Shown piece by piece: positions 37,443-45,371 of a stretch of DNA of 53,550 nucleotides. The DNA is from Scytolyngbya sp. HA4215-MV1 (GTDB lineage Bacteria; Cyanobacteriota; Cyanobacteriia; Leptolyngbyales; Leptolyngbyaceae), in contig JAHHIA010000022.1 of the NCBI GenBank assembly GCA_019359045.1, positions 1-53,550 on the forward strand, written 5' to 3'. Within the stretch, counting starts at the first letter, position 1, and the number at the start of each line of letters is the position of its first letter. A program made the position numbers and the translations under genes. The notes beneath the pieces were generated by a model. It was not told where the DNA came from. It was given only the letters and a program-made list of their open reading frames with translations, and did no database searches.

Positions 37443-38069
37443 ATGAAGTTTATCCGTAGTTTGTCTGGTGTTGCTCTTGTATCTTGCCTAAGTGTTAACG
37501 CAAGCGTTGCTGTGGCTAAAGTGAATGAAAAAGTAGAGGTGCCCCAAACTAATGTACCTGACACCATCAGATGGAATAATAAGGAAGCCAATTCCACTAC
37601 TACTTTTACTGACGTTACTGTTCAGGGATATACCATTCCGGTGTGTGGCGATTCGGGTGTGGCGCTAAAGCAAAATTCGATTAATGACACCCTTTACATC
37701 GGGAACTATGCCATTACCTATCAAGGAGATGAATATCTTGAACGTTTGTCAGTGCTCCAGATCACTTGTAAGGTGACGGAATTCCACACCGAGCGGTCTG
37801 GCTACGTTGACTTTCTTTTACTCTGGCAAAATTTTCTAGAAAATTTCAATGGTACCTTTGACTTGGCTGAAGGACAGCTTGATGGAGGCTACGCGAATTA
37901 CCGACTTGTTTATCCGGATGGTTACGTGCAATATATTGCTGTCTATCCTCAACCCGCTGGCAGCCTTCTACTTACTGTTGGCTTTTTTCCACGAGACGAA
38001 GAACTCTCTCGAAAAATTCTAGTGCTCATGATGGCAGAATCTGGGCTTGGTCGTCCCGGCTTAGAATAA
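37443..38069 (+). CDS. Exported protein of unknown function (paralogue 1)
   Basis: I recognise no domain. From ATG 37443 it has 208 residues with a clear signal peptide (MKFIRSLSGVALVSCLSVNA, cleavage near VAVA-K). The mature part is about 180 residues with two cysteines (VCGDSG, ITCKV) and mixed beta-type sequence; no membrane segment follows. The upstream bases GAGATTTCTG plus the start AUG/GUG AAGTT are the same before the next gene, which fixes the start and shows that the two signal regions share ancestry. It lies inside the cassette array and may share one cassette with the next gene. Confidence 0.72.
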   Translation: MKFIRSLSGVALVSCLSVNASVAVAKVNEKVEVPQTNVPDTIRWNNKEANSTTTFTDVTVQGYTIPVCGDSGVALKQNSINDTLYIGNYAITYQGDEYLERLSVLQITCKVTEFHTERSGYVDFLLLWQNFLENFNGTFDLAEGQLDGGYANYRLVYPDGYVQYIAVYPQPAGSLLLTVGFFPRDEELSRKILVLMMAESGLGRPGLE

Positions 38070-38147
38070 TTCACCCACAAATATAATTAGGCTTTACAGA
38101 TCTTTAACGAGTTCTCGATTTTATACTTAATATCTGGGAGATTTCTG

Positions 38148-39080
38148 GTGAAGTTGCTTCATATTTTGTCTAGCATTACTCTTCTGTCGTACCTAAGTGC
38201 TAACTCGAGCATTGCGGTAGCTCAGGTATCGCAACTTCATAGGGGCAATGAGAATCTTCAAGAAGCTCGCAGGCGAGCACAATTAATACAAGTTAATTTC
38301 CCTTTGTGGTACGAGGAATTACCTGCTTGTCCTTGTAGTGTATCTGAAGCTCGCGCAAATCCAAAAAATTTTACAGAATCAACGCTCGCTGAAGACGCTT
38401 CCATAATTCCTTTTTTCCATCCAGGAGCCGCTGTAGACTTTCGTAGTGTTAAGGAGAACATTGTCATCCTGGATAGTCGCAGTAGTACACAAACTGAGCT
38501 ACCCACAATCTATGCAGGACAGCAATGTACGTATGATTCCAATGAGAATTTAATTACTCGTGGTCCGGGAGCGGGAACTCCAGATATTATTGCTCCGAAT
38601 TACACAGCCTATGGACAAGGCTTAGTATCTAGTGAATCTCATACATATTGGGATATTGATACCTTTGATCCTAGCGGACTTGAGTACGGTGTGAATGGAT
38701 TACCGTGGTATGAGTATCAACGAACATGGGTTCCAAACACTGGTGTAGGGTGTGCCCCAAACCCTGCTGGAGACCTGCTGTATGTAGAAGTGGGTGAAAA
38801 TCCAAATGCTACGACTTCGTATTATTGGGATGTGCCATTCGATAACACAGAAGCTCCTGATATTGATGTATATGTCTACGATCGTTTAGTTCTAAGCTGC
38901 CAAGACTCATATGTTTGTTTTGGAAGTGGGAATCTACCAGAAGGTGATTTACAAATAACAATAAGAGACAGAGATGTTTTCGATGATGATTTCGTTGGTC
39001 AAGGGATTTGTCCTAGCAATGGACTATGCCAAGTTGGTGCAGCAGAAATTTTCATATCTCGGGAACAGATAGGGCATTGA
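38148..39080 (+). CDS. Exported protein of unknown function (paralogue 2)
   Basis: 310 residues from GTG 38148 (CTGGGAG seven bases upstream). The signal peptide MKLLHILSSITLLSYLSANS ends near IAVAQ and parallels that of the preceding gene. The mature part has eight cysteines, among them PACPCS, QCTYD, VGCAP, LSCQDSYVCF and GICPSNGLC. The segment LQITIRDRDVFDDDFVG is reminiscent of a C2-type calcium-binding loop; this is only a resemblance. The end of the cassette (attC at 39244) follows 163 bases later. Confidence 0.7.
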   Translation: MKLLHILSSITLLSYLSANSSIAVAQVSQLHRGNENLQEARRRAQLIQVNFPLWYEELPACPCSVSEARANPKNFTESTLAEDASIIPFFHPGAAVDFRSVKENIVILDSRSSTQTELPTIYAGQQCTYDSNENLITRGPGAGTPDIIAPNYTAYGQGLVSSESHTYWDIDTFDPSGLEYGVNGLPWYEYQRTWVPNTGVGCAPNPAGDLLYVEVGENPNATTSYYWDVPFDNTEAPDIDVYVYDRLVLSCQDSYVCFGSGNLPEGDLQITIRDRDVFDDDFVGQGICPSNGLCQVGAAEIFISREQIGH

Positions 39081-39243
39081 TGCTTCTACAGATTGCAAGG
39101 CTTGTCCGAACTGTTCAGCACTCAACTGGCTCTGATTTCAGTGCGATCTCAGATCGAGTAGGTTGAGTTGAAGCATGGAACCCAACACCCATAAGCTTTA
39201 GCCAGCATTAAGCAATCCCTACTTACAGACAACAGATGCCAGC

Positions 39244-39331
39244 AGCTAACAACGCCTATGCACACCGACCGTTGAGACGCTTCTGTTGGGATTCAAAAGT
39301 TATCTGCGTCCGGTGAGCGTGAGCGTTACGC
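39244..39331 (+). other. attC recombination site, 88 bp
   Basis: R'' is AGCTAAC (39244-39250) and R' is GTTACGC (39325-39331). The inner L'' box (TGCACACCGACCG) pairs with the complement of CGTCCGGTGAGCG. Stem spacers are unequal in length, so it is somewhat less regular than the sites at 42809 and 48285. It follows the exported-protein gene, as expected of a cassette end. Confidence 0.7.
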
Positions 39332-39514
39332 CCCATTCAAACTCGTCCCCGGCGGCGGCAAAAACCGATCGTCCGGTGTCGGTTGCGCCCGTAACGTTCC
39401 CACCGCAGCGATGCGAACCGTCTCACCCGTGGCGGCGATCGACGCATCGATGTCAAAGTCAGTAGGCAGATAGCCAAACTGTTTAATCAGCGTCAGAAAT
39501 TCGCGCTTGGTCAT
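39326..39514 (-). pseudogene. Duplicated 3' fragment of a prophage gene
   Basis: The 62-residue translation (TKREFLTLIKQFGYLP, DFDIDASIAATGE, TPDDRFLPPPGTSL) is nearly the same as the C terminus of the ORF at 40477-40902. Homology runs from about 39332 to 39525, then stops. It is a fragment with no good start. Its 3' end abuts the attC core. Confidence 0.7.
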
Positions 39515-39621
39515 CGCATCGCTCTTTCCCAGTAAAAATCGTCATTTGGGATAGAAAAGTCTATCGCACTGACTGAGCAGCGAGTTTTTGCTAGAATCCA
39601 GACATTAAACTCACCAAAAAC

Positions 39622-39789
39622 ATGAAGTATCCTCTTCACACCGTATCGAAGCCAGTCTCCGGTAGCGAAGTTGAAAAACTGGCTCACGCTATTCAAAGCG
39701 GTGGACATGTTGCGAATGAGACTGCCCTGGTTTTGATGCGGAAGATTGCATTACGTCGCCGCCAGAAGTCTGAGAATGCCTCCGAGTAG
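39622..39789 (+). CDS. Small protein, candidate antitoxin for the GNAT gene
   Basis: A 55-residue ORF beginning MKYPLHTVSKPVSGSEVEKL, helical and with a basic tail (KIALRRRQKSENASE). It overlaps the next gene by 14 bases, an arrangement typical of toxin-antitoxin pairs. It does not look like the ribbon-helix-helix (DUF1778) antitoxins known for GNAT toxins. No strong ribosome binding site is seen. The function is inferred from context only. Confidence 0.55.
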   Translation: MKYPLHTVSKPVSGSEVEKLAHAIQSGGHVANETALVLMRKIALRRRQKSENASE

Positions 39790-40381
39790 TAAGTTTGTAG
39801 GCATTGATTTCTCTGAAGTCCCGGTCGAGCGTGTTACGCCTGAACTGGCAGGATTGGGGCAGGGGTTTCGTTGTTTACGGGGAGAATTTGTTACCTACTG
39901 GCGGCAAGGGCGGATTCAGCGGGAAATCAATGCCCGTATCAGTCAATGCTGGATTTTGCGGTGCGACGACTCTTTAGCGGGATACATGACCCTGATTGCT
40001 GACAAGTTAGAGGTTGATCAACCCATTCTGATTGATGAGGGTGTTCAATATCAGACGTTCCCCGCTATCAAGATCGGCTTACTTGCGACCGATCGAAGGG
40101 CAAAGGGTGCCGGTCGTCGATTGGTAGAGTGGGGAATTGAGTATGTAGCAGGCGAGATAGCGCCTACGATCGGTGTCAGATTTATTACAGTTGATGCGCT
40201 ATACGATGCCGACTTGACGCCACCCTACGATGCCTCTGGCTTTTATGAAAAGTTTGGGTTTCGGTTTGTTAATCCTGAAGAAACCTTGCCACCTTCATCC
40301 CCCTATCGCACAATGTACCTTGATATCAAACCATTGATTGACCTGTTGGACGACTCAAGTTTTGATGGAAGCGATGATTAA
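39776..40381 (+). CDS. GNAT family N-acetyltransferase, possible toxin
   Basis: 201 residues from ATG 39776 (MPPSSKFVGIDFSEVPVERV). The acetyl-CoA-binding motif A is IKIGLLATDRRAKGAGRRLV, followed by ITVDALYD and the C-terminal FYEKFGFRFVNP. The organisation, with LAGYMTLIADKLE before motif A, is like TacT/AtaT-type GNAT toxins that acetylate aminoacyl-tRNA, but many GNATs of this shape act on other substrates. It overlaps a 55-codon ORF upstream. The pair is bracketed by direct copies of a prophage fragment. Confidence 0.78.
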   Translation: MPPSSKFVGIDFSEVPVERVTPELAGLGQGFRCLRGEFVTYWRQGRIQREINARISQCWILRCDDSLAGYMTLIADKLEVDQPILIDEGVQYQTFPAIKIGLLATDRRAKGAGRRLVEWGIEYVAGEIAPTIGVRFITVDALYDADLTPPYDASGFYEKFGFRFVNPEETLPPSSPYRTMYLDIKPLIDLLDDSSFDGSDD

Positions 40382-40476
40382 CGGGTTGGGCTACTACTGC
40401 CTATCCAAGTCGGTAGAGTAGTGATTTAAAGATTTGTCGCTTCGCTTTAGTTCTTTCACCACTGCTCAACTTGTCT

Positions 40477-40902
40477 TTACAGTCCGCTCAAACTCGTCCC
40501 CGGCGGCGGCAAGAACCGATCGTCCGGTGTCGGTTGTGCTCGCAACGTTCCCACCGCAGCGATGCGAATCGTTTCCCCGGTTGCCGCGATCGACGCATCG
40601 ATGTCAAACTCAGCAGGCAAATAGCCAAACTGTTTAATCAGCGTCAAGAATTCGCGCTTGGTAATTGCGTCACCTTGCACCAGTTCAAACAGACGTTGCA
40701 ACATGCGCGGGTAGCGGTTGAGCAATGTGGCTCTGGCAATGTCGAAGTCTTCGGGTAAGAACTGCTCTTGCTTAAGAACGGTAAGCAGTGAGGCAGCGTC
40801 TATCTGCCCTCTGTCTGCCAGGTTGCTATAAACGAATATTTCCACGAACCCACCAGCCAACTCTTCAAACTCCACGCCAAGCTTGATGCCCTGGTTCTGC
40901 AA
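40477..40902 (-). pseudogene. Prophage gene fragment, possibly portal/head protein C terminus
   Basis: The 141-residue ORF contains two related units (AASLLTVLKQEQFLPEDFDI and KREFLTLIKQFGYLPAEFDI) and ends PDDRFLPPPGTSLSGL. Its first dozen residues are read from the antisense of a methyltransferase fragment (40864-41031), so the true N-terminal part has been lost at a junction near 40860. Strand and position relative to the scaffold and coat genes suggest a portal-type gene. That assignment is weak. Confidence 0.45.
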
Positions 40903-41031
40903 GCCTACGGCTTCAAACCAGACGATGACCTGCTCGAAAAATTGCTGGCGTTAAACTTAGAATTAGCAGAGAAAGAAAAGCGAGGAGAGGCGATCGTGGG
41001 TCCCTGGGCACCGAATGACTCTCATCCGTAA
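40864..41031 (+). pseudogene. C-terminal remnant of a DNA methyltransferase/restriction enzyme
   Basis: The open frame reads FKLHAKLDALVLQAYGFKPD then DLLEKLLALNLELAEKEKRG and EAIVGPWAP before TAA. This matches the C-terminal tail commonly seen on class I DNA methyltransferases of Eco57I/type IIG kind. All catalytic parts are missing. It joins prophage sequence at its 5' side. Confidence 0.55.
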
Positions 41032-41058
41032 CCCTGCTTGCATCAGGAGAAAGCAACG

Positions 41059-41280
41059 ATGACTGCGCGCGATCAATTATTGAAAGAACTCGATCAAACC
41101 CCGGATGCTCTCATCGAAGAGATCCTCGATTTCTGTCTCTTCCTGCGACAGCGCCAACAAGCAAAAGCACCTCAACCCTCTCCTGCCCAAATTCTAGACG
41201 CGATCGCCAACCTCCCCCTAGAAGGTAAAACGGATGCCTTCTCTGGGCAAGACCACGATCAAGTGCTCTATCCCCAATAA
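41059..41280 (+). CDS. DUF2281-type antitoxin-like protein
   Basis: 73 residues starting MTARDQLLKELDQTPDALIE, with AGGAGA eight bases upstream. ALIEEILDFCLFLRQRQQ is the helical signature of small DUF2281/VapB-like proteins that partner PIN toxins in cyanobacteria. The PIN gene begins 20 bases after its stop. It probably binds and neutralises the PIN protein and autoregulates; neither is shown by the sequence. Confidence 0.78.
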   Translation: MTARDQLLKELDQTPDALIEEILDFCLFLRQRQQAKAPQPSPAQILDAIANLPLEGKTDAFSGQDHDQVLYPQ

Positions 41281-41299
41281 TTTTGATGAGCGAAGGCAC

Positions 41300-41707
41300 A
41301 TGATTTTTGTTGATACAGGGGCATGGTTTGCGATGACCGTGCCATCCGATCCCAACCATCCAACCGCCCGCGCCTGGATGCAACAAAACCAGTCGTCCTT
41401 GCTGACCACCGACTATGTGATTGATGAAACCTTAACCCTCCTCCGAGCCAGAGGAGAATGCCAACGCGCGATCGTCTTGGGCGAAGCGTTCTTTTCGGGC
41501 ACACTGACCCAAATTTACTATTTAACCCAAGCTGATATTCAGGCAACCTGGCAAACCTTTCGGCAATTTGCCGATAAACAATGGAGCTTCACCGATTGCT
41601 CCAGCAAAACCATACTCGAAAAACTGAACTGCAAAGCAGCCTTTGCCTTTGACCACCACTTCAGACAGTTTGGCTCAGTCACCGTCTGCCAACCCTTTAG
41701 GGTTTAG
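41300..41707 (+). CDS. PIN domain toxin-like ribonuclease (VapC-like)
   Basis: A 135-residue PIN domain with all acidic positions: Asp5 in FVDTGAWFA, Glu43 in DYVIDETLTLL, Asp99 in WSFTDCSS and Asp118 in AFAFDHHFRQFG. The upstream DUF2281-like gene is the expected antitoxin. The start ATG 41300 gives MIFVDTGAWF; an upstream in-frame start at 41234 would overlap the antitoxin gene and lacks family support. Confidence 0.88.
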   Translation: MIFVDTGAWFAMTVPSDPNHPTARAWMQQNQSSLLTTDYVIDETLTLLRARGECQRAIVLGEAFFSGTLTQIYYLTQADIQATWQTFRQFADKQWSFTDCSSKTILEKLNCKAAFAFDHHFRQFGSVTVCQPFRV

Positions 41708-41925
41708 GAAAAGCGCAGTGAGCCTGTGGTCAATCCCTAGGCACCCCATGCAGCCTAACGAATCCTCTTCTTATAGAATGCGTTGCCACTCCAAACGCAC
41801 CACTCTTACCCCCAACCCGATTCGATGCACCAGCCTACAGATGCGATCGCCCGCATCGCAGTTCCAACAACCGCCACAATGCTCACGAGTCAAACCTTTC
41901 GGGGGGCTGGGGGAGTTAGAACCCC

Positions 41926-42008
41926 AGATGGCGGGGGACAATGTATTTTCTATGACGCTTTGCCAGAGAAAATGCATTGGTAAGGGGGGAAGTCCCCCGG
42001 CACCATCT
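41926..42008. repeat. MITE-like inverted repeat
   Basis: AGATGG, GGGGGAC and CAATGTATTTTCT on the left pair in order with AGAAAATGCATTG, GTCCCCC and CCATCT on the right, around a 15-base loop. The nearly continuous hairpin contains no ORF. It may be a non-autonomous element or a structured RNA. Confidence 0.6.
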
Positions 42009-42046
42009 TTAGGACATTGCTGAGATGTGCTTACGCAAAAAACTTT

Positions 42047-42206
42047 CATGCGTATAACGCACATTTTTTCGTGCGTGCGCTATAGTGAAAGCGCATTATT
42101 TTGGTTGAGGAATAGGGCAGAAAGATTCTGCCTATCTAACTCAAAAAGTCTGTTATACAGAAAGATTCTGCCTATTTGTCTGGTTTGGCATATTATGCCG
42201 AATTAT
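42047..42206. repeat. 160-bp diverged repeat, copy B
   Basis: Homologous to 36931-37090. Here the centre contains palindromic GGCAGAAAGATTCTGCC-type units. Copy A precedes an intron tail and a GTTAGCT core; copy B precedes a CTATTAATAGTTATAC segment resembling the CTACTAATAGTTAGCT of copy A's flank. Confidence 0.65.
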
Positions 42207-42260
42207 TCTCCCTATCCACCCACGCTGGGATCTTAGGCAGAAATTTTCAGTCTATTAATA

Positions 42261-42267
42261 GTTATAC
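42261..42267 (+). other. Partial attC site (R' core box)
   Basis: GTTATAC fits the GTTRRRY core and precedes the GFA cassette. No matching left arm is detectable. The nine or ten bases before it resemble the flank of the box at 37227. Confidence 0.35.
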
Positions 42268-42366
42268 GGCACGATAGAGGTTAACGCTGTTGGCATTCGA
42301 CACAAAGCTGGTTGCCGCCTGATTGGACAAAGTAGAGTCTCACGTCGATGTTTAGAGGACTCCACT

Positions 42367-42759
42367 ATGATGAGAGGATCATGCTTATGCGGTGCTGTTA
42401 GCTTCGAGGTAGAAGGTACACTGAATCATCCGCCTGAAGCTTGTCACTGCTCTCAATGTAGAAAGCAAACAAGTCACGTTTTTGTAGGTGTAAATGTACG
42501 GCGCAAGGATCTAGTGGTTCATGGCGGTGACAGAGTTACTTGGTATCGTTCATCGGAAAAGGTTCGGCGAGGGTTTTGTTCGGTATGCGGTTCGGCGCTG
42601 TTTTGGAATCCGAGCATAGAGGGGTACGAATTCATTAGCATTGCGATGGGGGCGTTCGAGCCGCCAACCGGTGTTCGATTAGGAAAGCACACCTTTGTGG
42701 GTGATAAAGGGGACTACTATGAGATCAATGACGGCTTGCCGCAAAGCCAGAGTTACTGA
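42367..42759 (+). CDS. GFA family (glutathione-dependent formaldehyde-activating enzyme-like) protein
   Basis: A 130-residue zinc-binding GFA/CENP-V fold protein. Zinc ligands are GSCLCGAVSFE (two Cys), CHCSQCR and the later GFCSVCGSALFW. The family is annotated for S-hydroxymethylglutathione formation, but most members have unproven substrates. It starts ATG 42367 or 42370. The attC at 42809 follows 49 bases after the stop, so this is a classic single-gene cassette; GFA genes are common integron cassettes. Confidence 0.9.
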   Translation: MMRGSCLCGAVSFEVEGTLNHPPEACHCSQCRKQTSHVFVGVNVRRKDLVVHGGDRVTWYRSSEKVRRGFCSVCGSALFWNPSIEGYEFISIAMGAFEPPTGVRLGKHTFVGDKGDYYEINDGLPQSQSY

Positions 42760-42808
42760 ATCGTCTAGCACCGTTGACCGAATGCGGACTATTGAGGCGA
42801 CGGGTGCC

Positions 42809-42895
42809 GTATAACAATTGCGGTGCAACGGATTGAAGGAAGATGCTGGTGCTGAGTTCAAGGGGATCGGCAACCGTTGACCGCAACCGTTATGC
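42809..42895 (+). other. attC recombination site, 87 bp
   Basis: R'' GTATAAC (42809-42815) and R' GTTATGC (42889-42895). The arms align over 25 bases: AATTGCGGTGCAACGGATTG on the left against the complement GGTTGCGGTCAACGGTTG. The left arm has exactly two extra bases, G and A, which are the extrahelical bases expected of attC. This is the most regular site of the array. Confidence 0.88.
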
Positions 42896-43085
42896 AGCAG
42901 TTCTCTGATTTGAAGGTTAATTTGGAACTAGTCAACTATTACTGATGCCAAGAATGTTGATTCTCGTGGCTATTAGGAATAGACGCGATCGCTCCCTCAA
43001 GTTTGCGCTACCTCATATTGCCCCAACCAATAACGCTATATAGTTTGAGCTGTAAATGACTCCTACACCTCACAGGAGGTTAGCG

Positions 43086-44024
43086 ATGAGGATTTTTGTG
43101 GCAGGAGCAACGGGAGCAATTGGTCGTCCACTGCTAGCCCAGTTATTGGCTAAAGGTCATCAGGTGGTAGCACTGACCCGCTCTCCAGAGAAAGCGAAAG
43201 CTTTAGTCCAACAGGGTGTTGAACCTGCGATCGCAGATGTATTCGATCCCGATGCCGTCAAAGCAGCAGTTAGCCATGCCCAACCCGATGTCGTAATTGA
43301 GCAACTCACGGCCCTTCCCAAAACCTATACCCGTGAATCAATGAGTGCTGCCGCTGCCCTAAACACCCGCATTCGTCTAGAAGGGGGTGCTAATGTGTTG
43401 GCTGCCGCACAGGCAGCAGGTGTGCAGCGTTATCTGAGGCAGTCGATTGGGTTCTGGGCAATTTCGGGGACTGGTTTAGCAGATGAGGAAACTCCTCTCT
43501 CATTGGATGCTTCACCCGCAGTTGCCGCCGATGCCAAGATTGTGACTGAAATTGAGCGTCGCTTGCTGACAACCCCCAATCTGGAAGGAATTGCCCTGCG
43601 CTACGGATTCTTTTACGGGCCAGGTACGTGGTTTCATCCTGATGGCGATGTGGCAAACCAAGTACACCAACAGCAGTTCCCGATCGTCGGCAATGGCGAA
43701 GGGGTCTGGTCGTGGCTCCACATTGAGGATGCTGCGATTGCAACTGTGGCGGCAGCAGAGCGAGGCAATTCCGGCATTTATTTGATTGCAGACGATCACC
43801 CTCTAGCAGTTCGCGACTGGCTGCCAGCCTTTGCTCGCTGGCTCGATGCACCCCCACCGCCGCAAGTTTCGGTTGCAGAAGCGCTGCAATACGCTGGAGC
43901 GGACGCGGTCTACTACGGTACCCAAATGCGCGGGATGTCCAATGCCAAAGCAAAGCGCGAACTCAATTTTCAGCCCCGATCGCTGGAATGGTTGATTGGC
44001 TCTGCTGTTGCTCATACTCGCTAA
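43086..44024 (+). CDS. NAD(P)-dependent epimerase/NmrA-like reductase
   Basis: An atypical SDR of 312 residues. The nucleotide-binding motif is FVAGATGAIGRPLLAQLLAK at the N terminus, with ALTRSPEKAKAL for the adenosine phosphate. YGFFYGPGTWFH and the C-terminal NAKAKRELNFQPRS are typical of extended-type NAD-dependent epimerases. The usual YxxxK is not clear. The start ATG 43086 has an ideal AGGAGG upstream. A small membrane-protein gene follows 20 bases later and is probably co-transcribed. Confidence 0.88.
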   Translation: MRIFVAGATGAIGRPLLAQLLAKGHQVVALTRSPEKAKALVQQGVEPAIADVFDPDAVKAAVSHAQPDVVIEQLTALPKTYTRESMSAAAALNTRIRLEGGANVLAAAQAAGVQRYLRQSIGFWAISGTGLADEETPLSLDASPAVAADAKIVTEIERRLLTTPNLEGIALRYGFFYGPGTWFHPDGDVANQVHQQQFPIVGNGEGVWSWLHIEDAAIATVAAAERGNSGIYLIADDHPLAVRDWLPAFARWLDAPPPPQVSVAEALQYAGADAVYYGTQMRGMSNAKAKRELNFQPRSLEWLIGSAVAHTR

Positions 44025-44044
44025 TTGAATAGAGGATTCAGCAC

Positions 44045-44452
44045 ATGAAAGTGGCTCAATATGGCACCGTGATCGTATTTCTGCATGCGATCGTGCATGG
44101 ATTGCATGGCTTAGCTCATGTCCAAATTCCCGTCGCGCTCTCGTTGCTTCAGATCGTATTCATTGGTGGAGTGATTGTTTTTGCTCCCATGGTCGCGGCT
44201 GGTTTCCTGTGGACAAAACTAGATCGCATCGGCTACTGGCTCTTACTTGGTGCAATGATGGGAGCCATCCTATTTGGTATCTACAACCATTTCATCGCAA
44301 TCAGCCCCGATCATGTGTCGCAAGTTGCTTTGAATGGTTGGGGCTGGCTCTTTCAAATCACAGCCATTCTGACCTTGATTGTCGATGGCTTGGGGCTTGG
44401 GCTAAGTTTATGGGCGTTGAAAGCGATGCCTCAGTCCGAAAGGGTTGCATGA
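44045..44452 (+). CDS. Four-helix membrane protein of unknown function
   Basis: A 135-residue protein with four hydrophobic segments, at about residues 5-25, 32-55, 65-85 and 100-125. His residues cluster in the first helix (HAIVHGLHGLAHVQIP). No known domain is recognised. AGAGGA precedes the ATG by nine bases. It sits in an apparent two-gene operon with the NmrA-like reductase. Confidence 0.78.
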   Translation: MKVAQYGTVIVFLHAIVHGLHGLAHVQIPVALSLLQIVFIGGVIVFAPMVAAGFLWTKLDRIGYWLLLGAMMGAILFGIYNHFIAISPDHVSQVALNGWGWLFQITAILTLIVDGLGLGLSLWALKAMPQSERVA

Positions 44453-44505
44453 GTTTCCTCTACCTTGAGCAGGCTCACGGCGCTGAATCTAGAAAGCCTG
44501 GAGGT

Positions 44506-45207
44506 TTAAGCACTTAGATTGCCCTGGGCGATCGCCTCTAGCTTTGCCCAATCTAATACCAGAATCCTACCCCCTCGACTGTAATGCACGATGGATTGAA
44601 TTTGCTTGAACAGACGTGAACATTCCTCATAGGTAATGCCGATACTGCTCGCAATCTGGGAATAAGCAATTCGCGATCGTAACCAAATGCCCTGTTCCGT
44701 CACATCTGTACCCTCAGCGATCGCGGTTCGTTGAATCAGGTGTGCCAACCGCACGATCGCTCGTTCCGACGCTAATTCATGCACAATTTGATGGAGATTC
44801 TGAATCGTTTGAGTCAGGACAGCAATAATCTGCAAAGCAAACTCTGGGGTGTCCTGAATCATCTTTAGCAATGCCGCCCGCTCAAGGGTGAGAATCTGGC
44901 AATCTTGCTCTGCCACGATATTGGCAGAGGCTGAGAAATTTCCCACTAACACAGGAGGCGTAATCAATTCTCCCGCGTGTATTGTACGTAAAATCGTTTC
45001 TTTGCCCGCCGCCGTGATTTTCCTGATTTCCAGTTTGCCGCTGAGAAGCGTAAATAATTGATCCGGTAGAGGGTCGCCTTCATACAGAATCACCGCTCCA
45101 CGCACATAGGATTGAACCCTAGCATGAGCCTGCAAGTGGGCTAGCTGTTCAACCTCTAAACCAGACAACAGTAAGATGCGCTGTAACTGCTCAATTGTGG
45201 CTTGCAT
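44506..45207 (-). CDS. Crp/Fnr family transcriptional regulator
   Basis: 233 residues from ATG 45207 (MQATIEQLQRIL). A cyclic-nucleotide-binding-type beta-roll covers about residues 15-125 (VILYEGDPLPDQLFTLLSGK, LEIRKITAAGKETILRTI). A long dimer helix follows, then a winged helix with SRIAYSQIASSIGITYEECS as recognition region. The four-cysteine cluster of Fnr and the cAMP-contact Arg/Ser set are not evident, so the signal is unknown. It is divergent from the HD gene at 45446, an obvious candidate target. Confidence 0.9.
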   Translation of the reverse strand: MQATIEQLQRILLLSGLEVEQLAHLQAHARVQSYVRGAVILYEGDPLPDQLFTLLSGKLEIRKITAAGKETILRTIHAGELITPPVLVGNFSASANIVAEQDCQILTLERAALLKMIQDTPEFALQIIAVLTQTIQNLHQIVHELASERAIVRLAHLIQRTAIAEGTDVTEQGIWLRSRIAYSQIASSIGITYEECSRLFKQIQSIVHYSRGGRILVLDWAKLEAIAQGNLSA

Positions 45208-45371
45208 GAGCGTCAAGGCATAAAACTAAACGTTGGACAAGATACCACAAAACACCTCTGAATAATGTACTCCTCGAAACATGTTTAGCTTTTGTTCAAA
45301 CCTGTTTGATGCTTTCGGTATCGCAGTCAACTGATTTCGCTGACGGTTTAACGAAAGGGATCGAGAGCAAG

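Larger units (their letters stand above)
41708..42366. other. Gene-free region with hairpin element and repeat
   Basis: No protein gene was seen between the PIN and GFA genes. The region holds a small hairpin (41907-41927), the long inverted-repeat element (41926-42008), repeat copy B (42047-42206), several GGCAGAAAGATTCTGCC-like palindromes (42116-42172) and an attC-type R' box at 42261. Confidence 0.6.

Noticed and set aside
41754-41760. GCCTAAC after the PIN gene as a further attC R'' box
   Set aside because: No matching GTTAGGC-type R' box or inverted inner arms within 150 bases; a single core heptamer is not enough.
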